Below, piece by piece: positions 33,112-44,368 of a stretch of DNA of 64,000 nucleotides. The position numbers were made by a program, and so were the translations under genes. Position 1 is the stretch's first letter; each line of letters begins with the position of its first letter. This stretch comes from Galaxea fascicularis (lineage: Eukaryota; Cnidaria; Anthozoa; Scleractinia; Euphylliidae). The stretch spans positions 24,094,067 to 24,158,066 of the forward strand of contig OX419340.1 of assembly GCA_948470475.1 (NCBI GenBank), given 5' to 3'. The notes under the pieces are model-generated. The model did no database searches. It worked only from the letters and a program-made list of their open reading frames with translations, and was not told the DNA's origin.

Positions 33112-36100
33112 TTTGAATTTAGTCTTGCAAGTTTGAACTAAGTGAAAAAATGGTAATAGACAGAAATTCTTATCTCTTACGAATCTACCATTGTCAGTTG
33201 AAAAACTTTATATATACTACATCAGAAACAAAGAAACTGTCTCTGAGAAAAACAGACAGTGTAACCAAATACCCTGACTAAACACACTGGTGCATTGAAG
33301 CATGAGGCAATTATTATTAGAGCCAATTGCATGTAACCAGCACTAAATGCAGAATGTGCACATGCACCAAGCAAGTGTTAATGGCATATCACAACAAGGA
33401 AAGCAAAACAAAATTAAAGCCTATTTACCTTTGATGCTCAGACGAAGAGAACTTAATCTTGCCACCGCTACTCGGTTCGTTGGAATTCTAGGTTTTTAAC
33501 AGGCAATTTTTTTTATATTTTTTCAACTTTTGATGACACATACCACGATTGGGTTTCCTGTGGTGAAACCTCCACGAAAATACAATTTCTATATCTTTGA
33601 GTTCTTACCGCTCAATAGAGTTCAGCTACGATGCTGCTGTGATTGAACTTAACAATTATGGGTGCCATAATGAAAACAATGCAAGAGTTGCGTATTTGTG
33701 CGCTTCGGGTTCTAGATCGTTCATTGTAGAAGACTGTTTTCTACCACAAATTCACTTGATACTTTCCTGATATTTATGGACTGAAAGTTCATTTGTTACT
33801 AAACCTACGAAGACCTATTATTTGTGGTATAAGTGGCTTTCGTCAATTTCCTGAGCAACTTCACGGTTTGTTGCGCCATTTTGTTTGTTTTGAAAAAATT
33901 CATTCCCCGGTTAGTGAGTTAATCCACCTCGCTATGTGTATTAAATTTAACACTTAATTTATTCCTGGGATAGTGGTAATCGTGCTTTGTGGAATGCAAT
34001 CTTAACCGGAGCACAAATTGTTCCTCGATTAGCAGGATTTAACCCTCGATTAGCGCTAATCGGCTTTTCAGGAACCGGGTCCAGGGTGACTTTGGAAACA
34101 TTTACAGCAAACTCTCTTATGTACACCAGCTGCCTTTTTTAACGGTCGAGCAGAGCAGAAACTGAGAATGATTGTTTTTCGGTTTTGCCGTTTTGTCAAT
34201 CTATTCGTCTGAAATGCTACGCAGGTCTAATCTTCCTCGGAAACCCGGCTACATTTTGGATATATAAAATGGCAGACGCTATCTCATTTTACCTCTTCCC
34301 ATCGTCGCCCGCGCGCTTATTATTTTACTGTTGTCAGAAGGAGCCTCTGCGGAGGAGAGAGCCGGTGAAGCTGTAAAAGATTTAGATTAGATTTAGGTAC
34401 CGTCTGTCAGCCTAACGTTCTGTTTAGGGATCCGTTCTTATTTCTAGAGGGGAGGGGGAGGTTAATGCAAATATGAGGAGGTCACGTTCACATCCCCTTA
34501 ACCCCCCTCTTTGTGAAGCATATTTGTTGCCGATACAAGCCCCCCGCACTCACTTCCTTTTTACTATTCGTGATCACCTTATGTGCATAAATTTGTTCCT
34601 TGCATAAAATTGGTGATCCTCCTTCTGTTTATACCAGCCTCCCCCCCCCCCAAATAATGACCTGTCCCTTATTTTATATGTCGTATATACTTGACTTCAA
34701 TCGAAGATAAGGCTAAGGACGATAGGAATGCAAAGGGTACATAGAAATAGTGTTAATAGAGTCAGTAAAAGTCCAAGAGTTCATCATGGATTGGCTTGAT
34801 ACGCCGTGGGAAAAATAAAACAATTCAAACTTCGGTTTTAGTTTTAGTTTCATTGTTTGTTTTTGATGTTTTACATAAACTAAAAAAACAGAGTGTAATA
34901 TACAAACTCATTTACTCCCAGACGTTAATACGTAGCTTCACTTGTTTTTTTCTTGTTGTCTTTCCTTTTTTTGTTGCTTAGATCTTGTACTTCTGGAAAG
35001 GGTTAAGAAACATTTGAAGTGAAACTATATCGTCTTTCAGCTTGCACTATAAAATGTCATGTTGTTTACAGATCTGGAGATAGACAGTTTGCAACACAGT
35101 TGTTTAGTGCTTTGTGGTAATTGATATATACCTGACCTTATGAAAACCAGGTCGACGAAAATTCGAGGCTTTTTAGAACTTCCTTTGCTATTACCTCCGT
35201 TGTTCAACAAGGACACTTAACGTTTTGCTTATTACCAGATTACAGTGTCGACGAAAGGAAAAAAAAAAGAACATGGCTATTTGCTATATAATTAGACATG
35301 AAATCGACGTAACCTCTGACCTGAACTATCGTGTGGGCAGTAGTGTCAGTTTTGCCCAACTCTTGCTTTGAAACGTCGGCCTTGCCGAGAGCAAAGTTGC
35401 CGTCGGAAAGAGGCATCGATTTGCACGAAATCAAGCAAAGTTTTAAACCGAATTCCCTGGTGGCTAACACAAATAACAGCAAGCTCTTGGTAAATTACAT
35501 CTACGCAAACATGTGGCAAATGTTAGGACTAGATTTGAGGCCGGAAATCACACATTATGACACTTCAAATTATCACATCACTTATCAGATCACTAGCATA
35601 GAATCGCTAAAGCCGCAAGGGCAGTAACAAGTCAAGAAACTGGAAAAACTTACGGTTTTCGCGCAGAAATACCGAGGCAAATCTTGTTGTCGCCTGATAG
35701 TTACTTGAAGTCCCGGATGTTGAAAAACGATTTCAAGCGAACTTCCGTCAAACCCTTGTTTCTTGCTCAATTTTTACTAAGTCTTTAGCCTGCTCAAAAG
35801 TCAAGTCCAATTTCACCATGTGCGCTTACAAATCAACCCTGACACCTACCTTTTGAGGCTAAAGACTCCTTACCTCCGAAAGCAAAGCTCTACAATAACC
35901 TTCACTGCGCCAAACAGTCGACTTCATAGCCCCGACAAGATAAATACGCACGAAGGTTATTAGACAAGGCAGACACTGCATCTCGCTAGAATTTTTCCCT
36001 CACTGAGCTTCATGATGCTCTAAGGAAAACTTTGCTCTAGGAGGTGAACAGGAAAGCTAAATATACTGACTCCGTTTGAAACTAAGCCTACGCTAAGATT

Positions 36101-36512
36101 TCAAATTCATGCAAATTTTCTTGAGAAAGAGAGGGAGTGGGACCAAAGAAAGAGGGTTAAAAGGGAGGAGGGAGAGGGTAGGGGGGGGGGGAGAGCTTAT
36201 TTTAACTTTCAATGTTCACTTTCTCTTACTAATCAGCTAATTGCCATCGTCGCTCCCCCCAGCACAAGCAAAGACCAAGAAGAATAGAAGGGGGAAACAC
36301 ACCTCAGTACTAAAATAAACAAGGCTTAGTGTAACTTTCCTGCGACCCTGTTTTCAAAAATCCAGGTATATATAGATTCAAAGAAAAAAATAGCGTAGCA
36401 ATTAAAATGAGTTCCGTCTATAACTGTATAAAGGCTGGGAAGGTGGTAAATTCCGTTAACTACTTATTGTCGTCTGTTGATTGTAGCCTGATTTAATCTT
36501 TATTTTCCATCG
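33112..36512. other. gene-free stretch
   Basis: No supported gene. It holds a poly-C run at about 34640, poly-G at 36180-36192 and purine-rich sequence at 36130-36190. A plus-strand frame at 35331-35627 (98 codons, NYIYANMWQMLGLDLRPEIT) is the most protein-like here but matches nothing I know. 33900-34085 has TTAACC/GGTTAA words that may be MITE debris. Confidence 0.3.
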
Positions 36513-36715
36513 TTATATTTGTTGTGGTGAATCCACGTATGCATTGCTGTTTCTTAACTGCTGGTGGATGTTGTTTCGTTGTAGGTGAAGGTGAGGAAAT
36601 TGCAGCCTTGCGTTCATCTGTAACAAAACAGGTTTTGACGGGTGAGTAATTTGCAGCCAGTCATTCTCTGAATTTGTTAAAAGTGAAACGTGCAGGGGGG
36701 AAGAGACACTCTTAC

Positions 36716-36867
36716 CTCCCTGTTGTCCTCCAAAGCAGGTTCCCTGCACTTCTTATGTATCAAAAGTATCGAAATCACCAACGCAACCAGTATAACTGCC
36801 GCAGTGACGATTGGAATCCATACAACGTTGGAATCACCAGCTGAATTTGAGGTACTTGAGGTCTCAC
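36716..36867 (-). other. transmembrane exon of the receptor
   Basis: Acceptor TTACAG before 36867 and donor GAG|GTAAG after 36716. A Ser/Thr-rich hinge (ETSSTSNSAGDSN) leads into a ~23-residue hydrophobic helix and a basic juxtamembrane HKKCRE. Comparable in layout and sequence to the exon at 63461-63635. Confidence 0.75.
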
Positions 36868-36936
36868 CTGTAAATAACAACAACATCGACTTTTAAACAG
36901 CAGTTTCTGTTTTCTTAGCTTGAAAAGGGGAGTTTT

Positions 36937-37208
36937 CAGGCCCGGCCAGGGGGAGTAGTGGGATACCAATATACCCGCTATTCCCCCCCCCAAGATACCA
37001 ATATACCTGGAAATCATGATACGTAATACCTAAAATTATTTTGAAACGATACTAAATACCTGAAAATGAATAAGTAAAATCTTAATCTGAATACCTAAAG
37101 TACAGGAAAAACGAAATACTTTATACCCGAATTTTGACCAAAAAATACCATATACCTGAATTAAAACGGCCCGGGATACCGTGTACCCAAAACCCCTGGC
37201 CGGGCCTG
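36937..37208. mobile_element. hAT-like MITE in an intron of the receptor
   Basis: CAGGCCCGGCCAGGGG at the left is mirrored by CCCCTGGCCGGGCCTG at the right. AGTTTT directly flanks both ends (36931-36936 and 37209-37214). The interior repeats 'ATACC' and 'ATACCTGAA'. CAGG-type termini and a 6-8-bp duplication fit hAT. Confidence 0.75.
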
Positions 37209-37599
37209 AGTTTTATCTCGGTAGCATTGCAGTCAGTATTTAATTCGCAGTTCAAATATATGCATGATCACATATATTACTCACAACTTTATTACCCTGG
37301 ATTAATATTAGAACAGAAGAGAAAAATAAACAAAATCAAGGGAAATACTAATGTTTTCATTTTTTCTAGTTACGTTTACTATAGTTTTTAGTGTTTTAAG
37401 AAATAGGTAGAATTATTCATGCTGGTTCTTCAGCACTAGTTTTTTTTAACTTTTTTTTCATTTGTACTTTGATGGATCAATACCAGAGATCTAATCCCTC
37501 ACTTTAGCACAAATACAGCTTTCTGCAATTTCCAAAAATTCGTGCTAAGGGGCTAAGAGCCACATTTGTTACAGTTTCAACGATTTACTTGTGTCAGTT

Positions 37600-37822
37600 T
37601 GTGAGTCGTTATTCATCACCTACCTCATTACTATTACCACCATAACCACAACCATCGTCATTATCATTACCATTGTCATCATGCTCATCATCGCTATCAC
37701 CATCGCTATCACCAATATCCCCACAATCACCATCACCAGTACCTTATGATAACTATCACCACTACCACAACTACAACAACTACCACCACCACCATCATCA
37801 TCATCAACATCATCATCATCCT
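37600..37822. repeat. degenerate (CAT/CAC)n microsatellite
   Basis: Trinucleotide array in the intron between Ig3 and transmembrane exons, ending 13 bp from the Ig3 donor. Any open frame through it (poly-Ser or poly-His) is an artefact of the repeat. Confidence 0.85.
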
Positions 37823-37835
37823 ACAAGAAACGTAC

Positions 37836-38141
37836 CTGTTATTGACAGCGCTGCCTCCTTCGAGATTGTACTTCCAATAGCGTTTGTCGCCTGGCAAGAA
37901 TAATAACCACGGCTTTCACTTTTGACCATGCTGATTTTAAGCACGTCATAGGTACTTTCGTTCCCCTGGAAAACTGTAGCCTTTTCACGGTTGTACATCA
38001 TTCCGTCCTTCAGCTAAATGATCTCAGGGGCTGGTGAACCTTTGGCTGCACACCTGAAAACCACTTTATCACCGAGGGACACTGTAATACTTTTAGGGTG
38101 GCGATAGAAGACCGGCAACTGATTAGTTTCAAGTTTAGGTT
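37836..38141 (-). other. Ig3 exon with in-frame TAG
   Basis: Acceptor GCAG before 38141, donor ACAG|GTACG after 37836. The frame reads SITVSLGDKVVFRC ... GSPAPEII, then TAG at 38016-38014, then LKDGMMYNREK ... GYYSCQATNAIGS. The stop sits exactly where an I-set Ig domain has its core Trp, so one base (TGG to TAG) explains it. Confidence 0.75.
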
Positions 38142-39455
38142 CTGCTTTACAAAGGCAAAATGCAAATTCTCTTTAAATCAAGCTCTCTGTGCTCATAGAG
38201 TAGTTTCACCAGACATTACGACGTTAAGAACATTTGTTCCCTCTACGCCTGATAGTTTGAGACAGTAGCGCTCAGTTAAAGATACAATCCACACATGTGA
38301 CGTTTGCTTTGTGACAATTAAAGACATGCGTCGTTAGTCTGGTTGGTGAGTCACCGTGAGCCAAGCAAAGTTAAGTGCTTGAGACCCTTGTTATCAATAT
38401 GCTGTTAAAACTGTCTGAGTTCAAAGATGGTGAAAGATGATCCTCACACTGAGTTGTCTGAGTTATTACACAAATATCATTAAAGTTATTTATGCCTTTT
38501 TTTTGCAGACCACACCGGCTGATTATCCTCTAATGAAGGAATTTGCTTGTTGGTAAATAAATAACAAGCACAAGAGCACAAGAGCTGCTGCATAAAAAGC
38601 GTTCACTGAATCAGGACCCTATCAATCCATCACTTAACTAGTACATGGGGGAGAGGGGGTATAATTTTTGGTCAACATAACTTTCAACAGTTTTCCCAAT
38701 TTTAAGAGTTACCGAGACTATTCAGGGACACCTAAGCCATTATGACAAAAGTAAACTTTTAGATTTTAGAATTCTTGCTTAAACTTTTAAAACAGAAAGT
38801 AAATGACTTGAAAAACCTACCCAGTTTTACTGTAGTACTTGAGGATCTTTTCCAGCCCTTTAGGTTTTGTGCTTCACACCAGTATTTTCCTTGGTGGGCT
38901 GCTGTGACTGAATCAATAGTTAAAAATAACGATCCCATAGTCTTTGCAGTCTTACCCTGGGACACAGGACTCCCATCTTTGTACCATTTGACTACAGGAC
39001 TCGGAATACCAGACGCCGTACAGCTCATGCTCAGTTTACTCCCAGAGGTAACATTTATCTCATTTGGGGGTTCAACTGTAAAGACTGGTTGAGAAGGTTC
39101 TGTGTAACAAACAATGTACAATCATACAAAATCTGCATCGCCGAAGATTGCTCAGTTGCCAACTTATAGTCAAAAAGTAATTTAACTGAAAACAAAAACA
39201 TTGGGAGGTGGATTGCCACTACACTGCAATTATACATGAGCTGCAGATTTCAAAGAAAATACATTTTCGCAAAAGCATAGTTTATTTTATTTATTTTTAA
39301 CTTGAAATGGCGGTTCATATAGCGCACAGTTTTGTCTGTTTCTTGCTTCTACACCTCGAGAAACGTAGAACTTGACAAGTGGCTTAAAATCTGACAAACC
39401 TTTATTTAATTTTTCTATCAAATGCTGAACAAAAACAGTTTTAGTAAAGAACTAC

Positions 39456-39791
39456 CTCTGAACTCCAGCTTGAGTGTGCCCTCTGTACACTTTATTTGAT
39501 TATAAGCCCTACAAGTATAATTCCCTGAGTTATTCTTCGTAGCACTTTGTATTGAATACGAACACACTTTGCTGTCCTCACTATCATCGCGTCCCGGACT
39601 GCCTCCACAAGTTTTGGTAGGCCAGAAGTTGCGATTGAAATAAAAAAGTATCCAGTATGGCTGGCCATAGAAACCATGATTAAAAGTTGAGGCATTGCTT
39701 GTGCAAGCGATGGTAACATTGTAGCCGATTGGTAAGACATTTTCTCCTGGAAATTCAACTGCGCTGATTGTCACAGAAGGAGCAGCACTAG
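39456..39791 (-). other. Ig1 exon of the receptor
   Basis: Acceptor TTGCAACAG just before 39791, donor GAG|GTAGT after 39456, phases 1 and 1. Encodes an Ig domain with SAAPSVTISAVEFPGENV at the start, Cys in TIACT and Cys in SGNYTCRAYN. NVTI, NAS and NNSGNYT are potential N-glycosylation sites. An extra Cys pair (KTCGG, KVCSY) lies between the canonical cysteines. Confidence 0.75.
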
Positions 39792-39799
39792 CTGTTGCA

Positions 39800-40612
39800 A
39801 AAAGAAAATAAGGACACCGTTAGTAATGATATGGTGCACGTTTTTGGATAATGCGGTCGAAAATGATTAATAACCAAAATAAAATAACCAAAAAATATAG
39901 GCATGACAACACGGGAGACGTGAAACTAGTTTAAAAGGGTCAAAATAGATTTAGCTTGTTGTTTCTCCGGAATTTTGCGGATGATCTTTTTGCATGTGAA
40001 AATGTGAATTCTACCGGGGATATGTGTATGGTGTTCAGTTACACTACAGGACTTGGCTAAGTTCAGATACATTTTTAATCTTTAATAACATAGTGTACAC
40101 AACAACAGGAATTAAATTGCGGGAATAGTATGATGATAATGTATTTTACATTTTAGTAACATTTATTGACGCATATATAGCAACAGGAGGAAATAAAGAT
40201 GTGAAATCATGTCGTCTTCTACCAATCGAGCGTAACATTTGCACTATCAAGTTCTACATTTTGATGCACCAAACAGTTGATGCACAGGTTTATCGAATTG
40301 CTCCCTCATTTTGACATGCACATATGTTAAATCTTTGTCTGCTTTCTTCTTGGAGCAATAGTGCAAGTCTCTGCAAAGTTATTAATCTGGGCATGATGAC
40401 TTACCGTTGTCCAATATGGCATACGCGAAATCAGTAATGACAAACGAAACCCGTCACAAAGTGTCCAATTTGGTTGAAACAGAAAATGTCTTTTTTTGTT
40501 GCACATTAACCATGGTTCCTTTTCTTCATTGAACTTTTTCAAAACAATCCAGTTTAGTCCCCCAAAAGTGGAGCATATCAAGGTCTAAACAATATGTCCA
40601 ATGCGGCCATCT
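39800..40612. other. no supported gene, presumed 5' intron of the Ig receptor
   Basis: The Ig1 exon begins with an acceptor, so an upstream exon must lie to the right. I could not find a signal-peptide exon here. Confidence 0.35.
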
Positions 40613-41014
40613 TCAAATGTGCCCCGCTAGTGCACCGGTGCACGGCAATTGAAACTTCGGTGCATTTTCGGTGCACTGTTTCACCACAATCGATAGTTCG
40701 GTGCACTTGTGCACCGCACTGTTATTGACATATTCCCAGGATACATCGGTTTTCGCCAGTTCAAGCAATTTAATATCTGCGGCGCGAACCCAAATAACTC
40801 TTTCGACGATATTCAACAGCAGCTGGTAGGTAAGATCTTCACTTAAACATATTGATTGAAACTCTTCAGCAGAAGCCCTCCTCAAAATTGTTGGATCCTC
40901 GCAAATTCTGTGCCACTTTTTGCAAACATGAGAAATAGTTCCTCGAAGAAGCTTAAAGGAGATAAAGCTAAAAATGTGCAAAATCACATTCTCGAGTAGT
41001 AGATTAAAATTCAT
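40613..41014 (-). CDS. F-box domain ORF
   Basis: 133 codons on the minus strand from ATG 41014. Residues 4-45 fit an F-box: LLLENVILHIFSFISFKLLR, then VCKKWHRICEDPTILRRA. F-box proteins recruit substrates to SCF ubiquitin ligases through Skp1. The middle is helical. The last ~30 residues are encoded by GTGCAC-repeat DNA and are probably not an evolved domain. Full-length F-box proteins have a substrate domain, so this is a short or truncated gene, or its first exon. No upstream promoter element is obvious. Confidence 0.5.
   Translation of the reverse strand: MNFNLLLENVILHIFSFISFKLLRGTISHVCKKWHRICEDPTILRRASAEEFQSICLSEDLTYQLLLNIVERVIWVRAADIKLLELAKTDVSWEYVNNSAVHKCTELSIVVKQCTENAPKFQLPCTGALAGHI
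40619..40715. repeat. GTGCAC cluster 1
   Basis: GTGCACCGGTGCACGG, TCGGTGCACTG and GGTGCACTTGTGCACCG lie close together. The word GTGCAC is its own reverse complement and occurs at least five times in 100 bp. It encodes the C terminus of the F-box ORF. Confidence 0.7.
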
Positions 41015-41137
41015 CTTATAAAAGTTCTATTAGTCCACGGGGTCAAAAACGAACGCCAAACAACTCTGTGATCTACTCTATATGCGTAACAAATTCTTTA
41101 TTTCCAACCTTTCCTAAAAAGTAATAGTACTTTTCAA

Positions 41138-41282
41138 CGGTGCACTATAGTGCACCGGTGCGCTGAATGATACCTTAGTGCACTGAAGAACACTGAAAGT
41201 GCACCAAAGTATTGATCGGTACACCGGTGCACTAGGGCACTGGTGCAGTGCCCTAGTGCACCGGTGCAGCAGGACAGTGTAA
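41138..41282. repeat. GTGCAC cluster 2
   Basis: GGTGCACTATAGTGCACC, AGTGCACTGA, AAGTGCACCA, ACCGGTGCACTAGGGCACTG and its mirror CAGTGCCCTAGTGCACCGGT. A local palindrome is centred near 41245. Mirrors cluster 1 on the other side of the F-box ORF. Confidence 0.7.
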
Positions 41283-42054
41283 CAGCTTTGGGAGCCAATA
41301 CCGTACACATAGCCTAGGGAGCGTTGTAACGTTTGGTTGAATAGTTAGTGTCCAACGGCAACTTCCATTCAACGCACTTCACACATTGCCAAACCTGATA
41401 TGTCACAATTGACTCCTTTATGAAAAGGGTTAACAACGAAAACGGGAAAGAGGTATCATTGGCTGAAACTGAAACAAAATCGATCAGTTTGTTTTTTGTT
41501 GTTGTTGTTGTGTTGCTCGTTGACTGGTTGAAAAAAGCTTTTTTCGAACAATGAAAAGCAAAACCAAAAGTAATCGCGATATACAAGTACGCATTTTCCC
41601 GGGCTTTGCGCGAGTCACATGTAGTTGCTTCAAATTCTGATTGGCCAGGTAGCTCGATTGTGTTATTCCAAGAGCCATAATGGGACAGAGAGGGAGTCAT
41701 TTAATGGGGTATAGGATATCTAATAATTTCAAAAAATCTTTTTTTAGAAACAAGCAAGCAATTTCCGGTCTTCCGGTAGACTCGTTTCCGTGTGCGCGAG
41801 GCCTTGGAGCTAGTCGGACTTTGTTGAAAAGATGCCAAAGTTGTGGCCGCAGCGGCGAAGTGAATGTAGCTTGTTTTCAAAATGCGTTTTTCAGTCTTTT
41901 GTGAGGAAGAACAACTGCGGATTGCCGGCTTTCGTGCACAAACAAGTTATTTAACATCAGGTTTGTGAAATGTAAGCAAAGCTCTCGTTTGGACCACAGA
42001 AGATTGCAGCGAGTTCTATGAGTTTGACTGAAAACCTTTCGCCGAATCAGGTTA

Positions 42055-42059
<5 letters not shown>

Positions 42060-42094
<35 letters not shown>

Positions 42095-42102
42095 CTAACA
42101 AA
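42060..42102 (-). mobile_element. poly(A) micro-insertion with 15-bp target duplication
   Basis: AATCAGGTTAATATT occurs at 42045-42059 and again at 42103-42117. Between them lie about 32 T and ACTCTAACAAA. On the minus strand this is an 11-nt stub followed by a long poly(A), i.e. an extremely 5'-truncated retroposed transcript. Confidence 0.8.
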
Positions 42103-42117
42103 AATCAGGTTAATATT

Positions 42118-44360
42118 GATTTGCAGTGTATTCAGGCTTTAATAAAGGCTGAGATATGGCAAAACTTCGTGGAGTTGGAATTCTTGTGTTGATTACATGT
42201 CTCAGTTAAATGGAGTGTTCAAGTGTGTTCAAGTGTGCGACGGCGAGTGGTATTTGCATTCGTTGAAAAGGTAGCAAGCACGTGCTAGGTTGGGGCAAAA
42301 AAAAGTAGTGGATTGTTCGCGTTCTGCCTAGATTGTTCTGATCAGGTTCTTGTAAAAGGGAAGATGTCACGTCAGAGGAAATGATGTAACTTTCAAGGCC
42401 TTGCACCAAATGCGGTAAGCCTTTAAAAGCAATGACAATCTTAATCTTTGTGCCAAGTCAATGAAAAATAGTATCTCAATAACCTGTAAGTGCAGAGCTT
42501 GAAATTGGGCGGAGAAAAAGTGTAAATGATATAAGAACGTACAGGCAGAACTGTTTAACTTAATTGAACTGAATTACATACACCGTTTTTATGTTGAATC
42601 TTAATGACTTCATGAAACAATTCTAAATGGCTGATGATCTGGTGTTTGAAAAATAATCGTTTGTGTTCAACTGAGGAAGTGTAGTCCATATTAAAAAAAA
42701 AAAATAAAGTAAATGTTTAAGAATGAAACCAGCTTTGTCACAGAAAGAAGTGCTACCTAAACTTGTAATTTGATTTAAGCCTCATCTTCATTAATCAAAC
42801 TAAAAAAAATAGCCTCCCTAAACTTTATGAGAATCCTTTCCTCAAGAGTTTTCTTCAAAAGAGATAAATATAAGATATTTAGGACTAGTAAATTTTTTCC
42901 ACTGTCTGTTATGGAAGAGGGCTGAAATGTATTAGCAATAATACACCATAAAATATTGTTTTTCATGATACAAACATTGATATCATGATGTTAGTATCTT
43001 TCTCTTAAACCTGTAATAAGTTTTCACAAACATCCTGCATTTTATTACAGTATGTGACTATTTCTGACAAAAATAGAGGAGCATCAGTAGCATGTATGAA
43101 GTATATGCCTTGTACTTTCTTGGTATATGCCAAATGGTTGTTAGTCTTGCGTACAAGCGAGCAAAACAGGAACATATTTGCAACTTGAATCTTGTATTAT
43201 ATCATGGTCAAGGTATAAAATAATTACTGATGAAGTTTAATCTAATATATAACTTGGACTTTTCAATAAAGATATTAATTGTTCCACCACCTCACAAAAT
43301 GTCATATTTGCTTTCCTTAATTTGATGGGAGAATGCTCCGGCTGTTTTGACTGCAATAATTATTTATGCAATGTTACCTTTTTTGGAAATATTATATATG
43401 AATGAAAATCAGTTAGCATTGGAAATTTATTGTAGCAACTCCAAAGTGACTCTGTGTATATGAAAATGCACTTTTACCAATTGGCCACACATATTATTGT
43501 CATATATCTGTTTATTTTATGACTTTTGTGTGAAATTTATGAGTGAGGTCTTGTTATAGTTTCGTACATCACAAGCCAGAGATAACCGGAAGTTTAAAAA
43601 TCTTACAAGTCTGGTTGCTAAGGAGTTACGTCTTGGGTCTGCATTGGAGCCGTCAACGTAGTCGATTTGCGGTTTCACTGCAGGAGCGGCTTAACACACT
43701 TTCGATATTAAACAAATGTCATCTCGAAACAGTACACACGTAGAAGAAACAGTTTTAGCGACTGTGTATTATTGCAAAAAGTGTTTCATGTAAAGCCACT
43801 AATTAATCAAATTTAGTGGAATATTCGCGATCGCAATCAGGAGATGTTCAATAACGAGCTAAAGGCTCTACGCAACCAGAAAAAGACATTGAGATCCCGC
43901 TGAAATTGACGGAAAACCGGAGCGTGCCGCACGTAAAAAAAATGTGACATCCATTCTGGCTTTACCGAAAGAGCGGAGTCTTATAAGGATCACTAGCGCT
44001 CTACTAAGAGAAATCCAATACTATTCGACTGGAATGGGTTTTTAAACGTTTTCCTTTACTAAACAGGCCTCCAGTAAAAGAATAACCATCACGAGTTTTG
44101 GGTAAATGTACATGTAACAGCTATGTAACAAAATACACAACTAGTTTCGTAATGCTGGTGTCCGCCAAAATCTCAACACATTGTAATGTGTAAAAATATT
44201 ATTTAGGATTTCTTTCCGAAACGTACGGAATCGAAGAAGGGAAGATTAACTCTTCGGAAGTTTGGACAGCACTTTACCATTTCAACACAAAACACAACAA
44301 ACGAGGAAACTGGATATAAAATATTTGCCGAGACCTTCAAGTGCATTTAAAAAATAGTTA
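42118..44360. other. no supported gene, interior of the 5.9-kb element
   Basis: AT-rich, without domain or RNA. A plus-strand frame at 43543-43743 has no recognisable product. Confidence 0.35.
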
Positions 44361-44368
44361 ATATTATT

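Larger units (their letters stand above)
36513..39791 (-). pseudogene. immunoglobulin-superfamily membrane receptor gene, 5' incomplete
   Basis: Minus strand, five exons with good splice sites. Ig1 39791-39456; Ig2 39099-38821; Ig3 38141-37836; hinge plus transmembrane 36867-36716; tail 36617-36513. All introns flanking Ig exons are phase 1, the normal design for shuffled Ig domains, and joins give an open frame apart from one stop. Ig cysteines are visible (VTIACT ... NYTCRAY; SMSCTASG ... YWCEAQ; FRCAAKG ... YYSCQAT). Several N-glycosylation sites lie in Ig1. The transmembrane run is WIPIVTAAVILVALVISILL followed by HKKCRE. The signal-peptide exon was not found. The TAG at the Ig3 Trp position (38016-38014) makes this a probable pseudogene or a null allele. 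Confidence 0.8.

Noticed and set aside
37673..37903. Ser/His-rich protein on the plus strand
   Set aside because: Entirely a (CAT/CAC)n microsatellite inside an intron of the minus-strand receptor.
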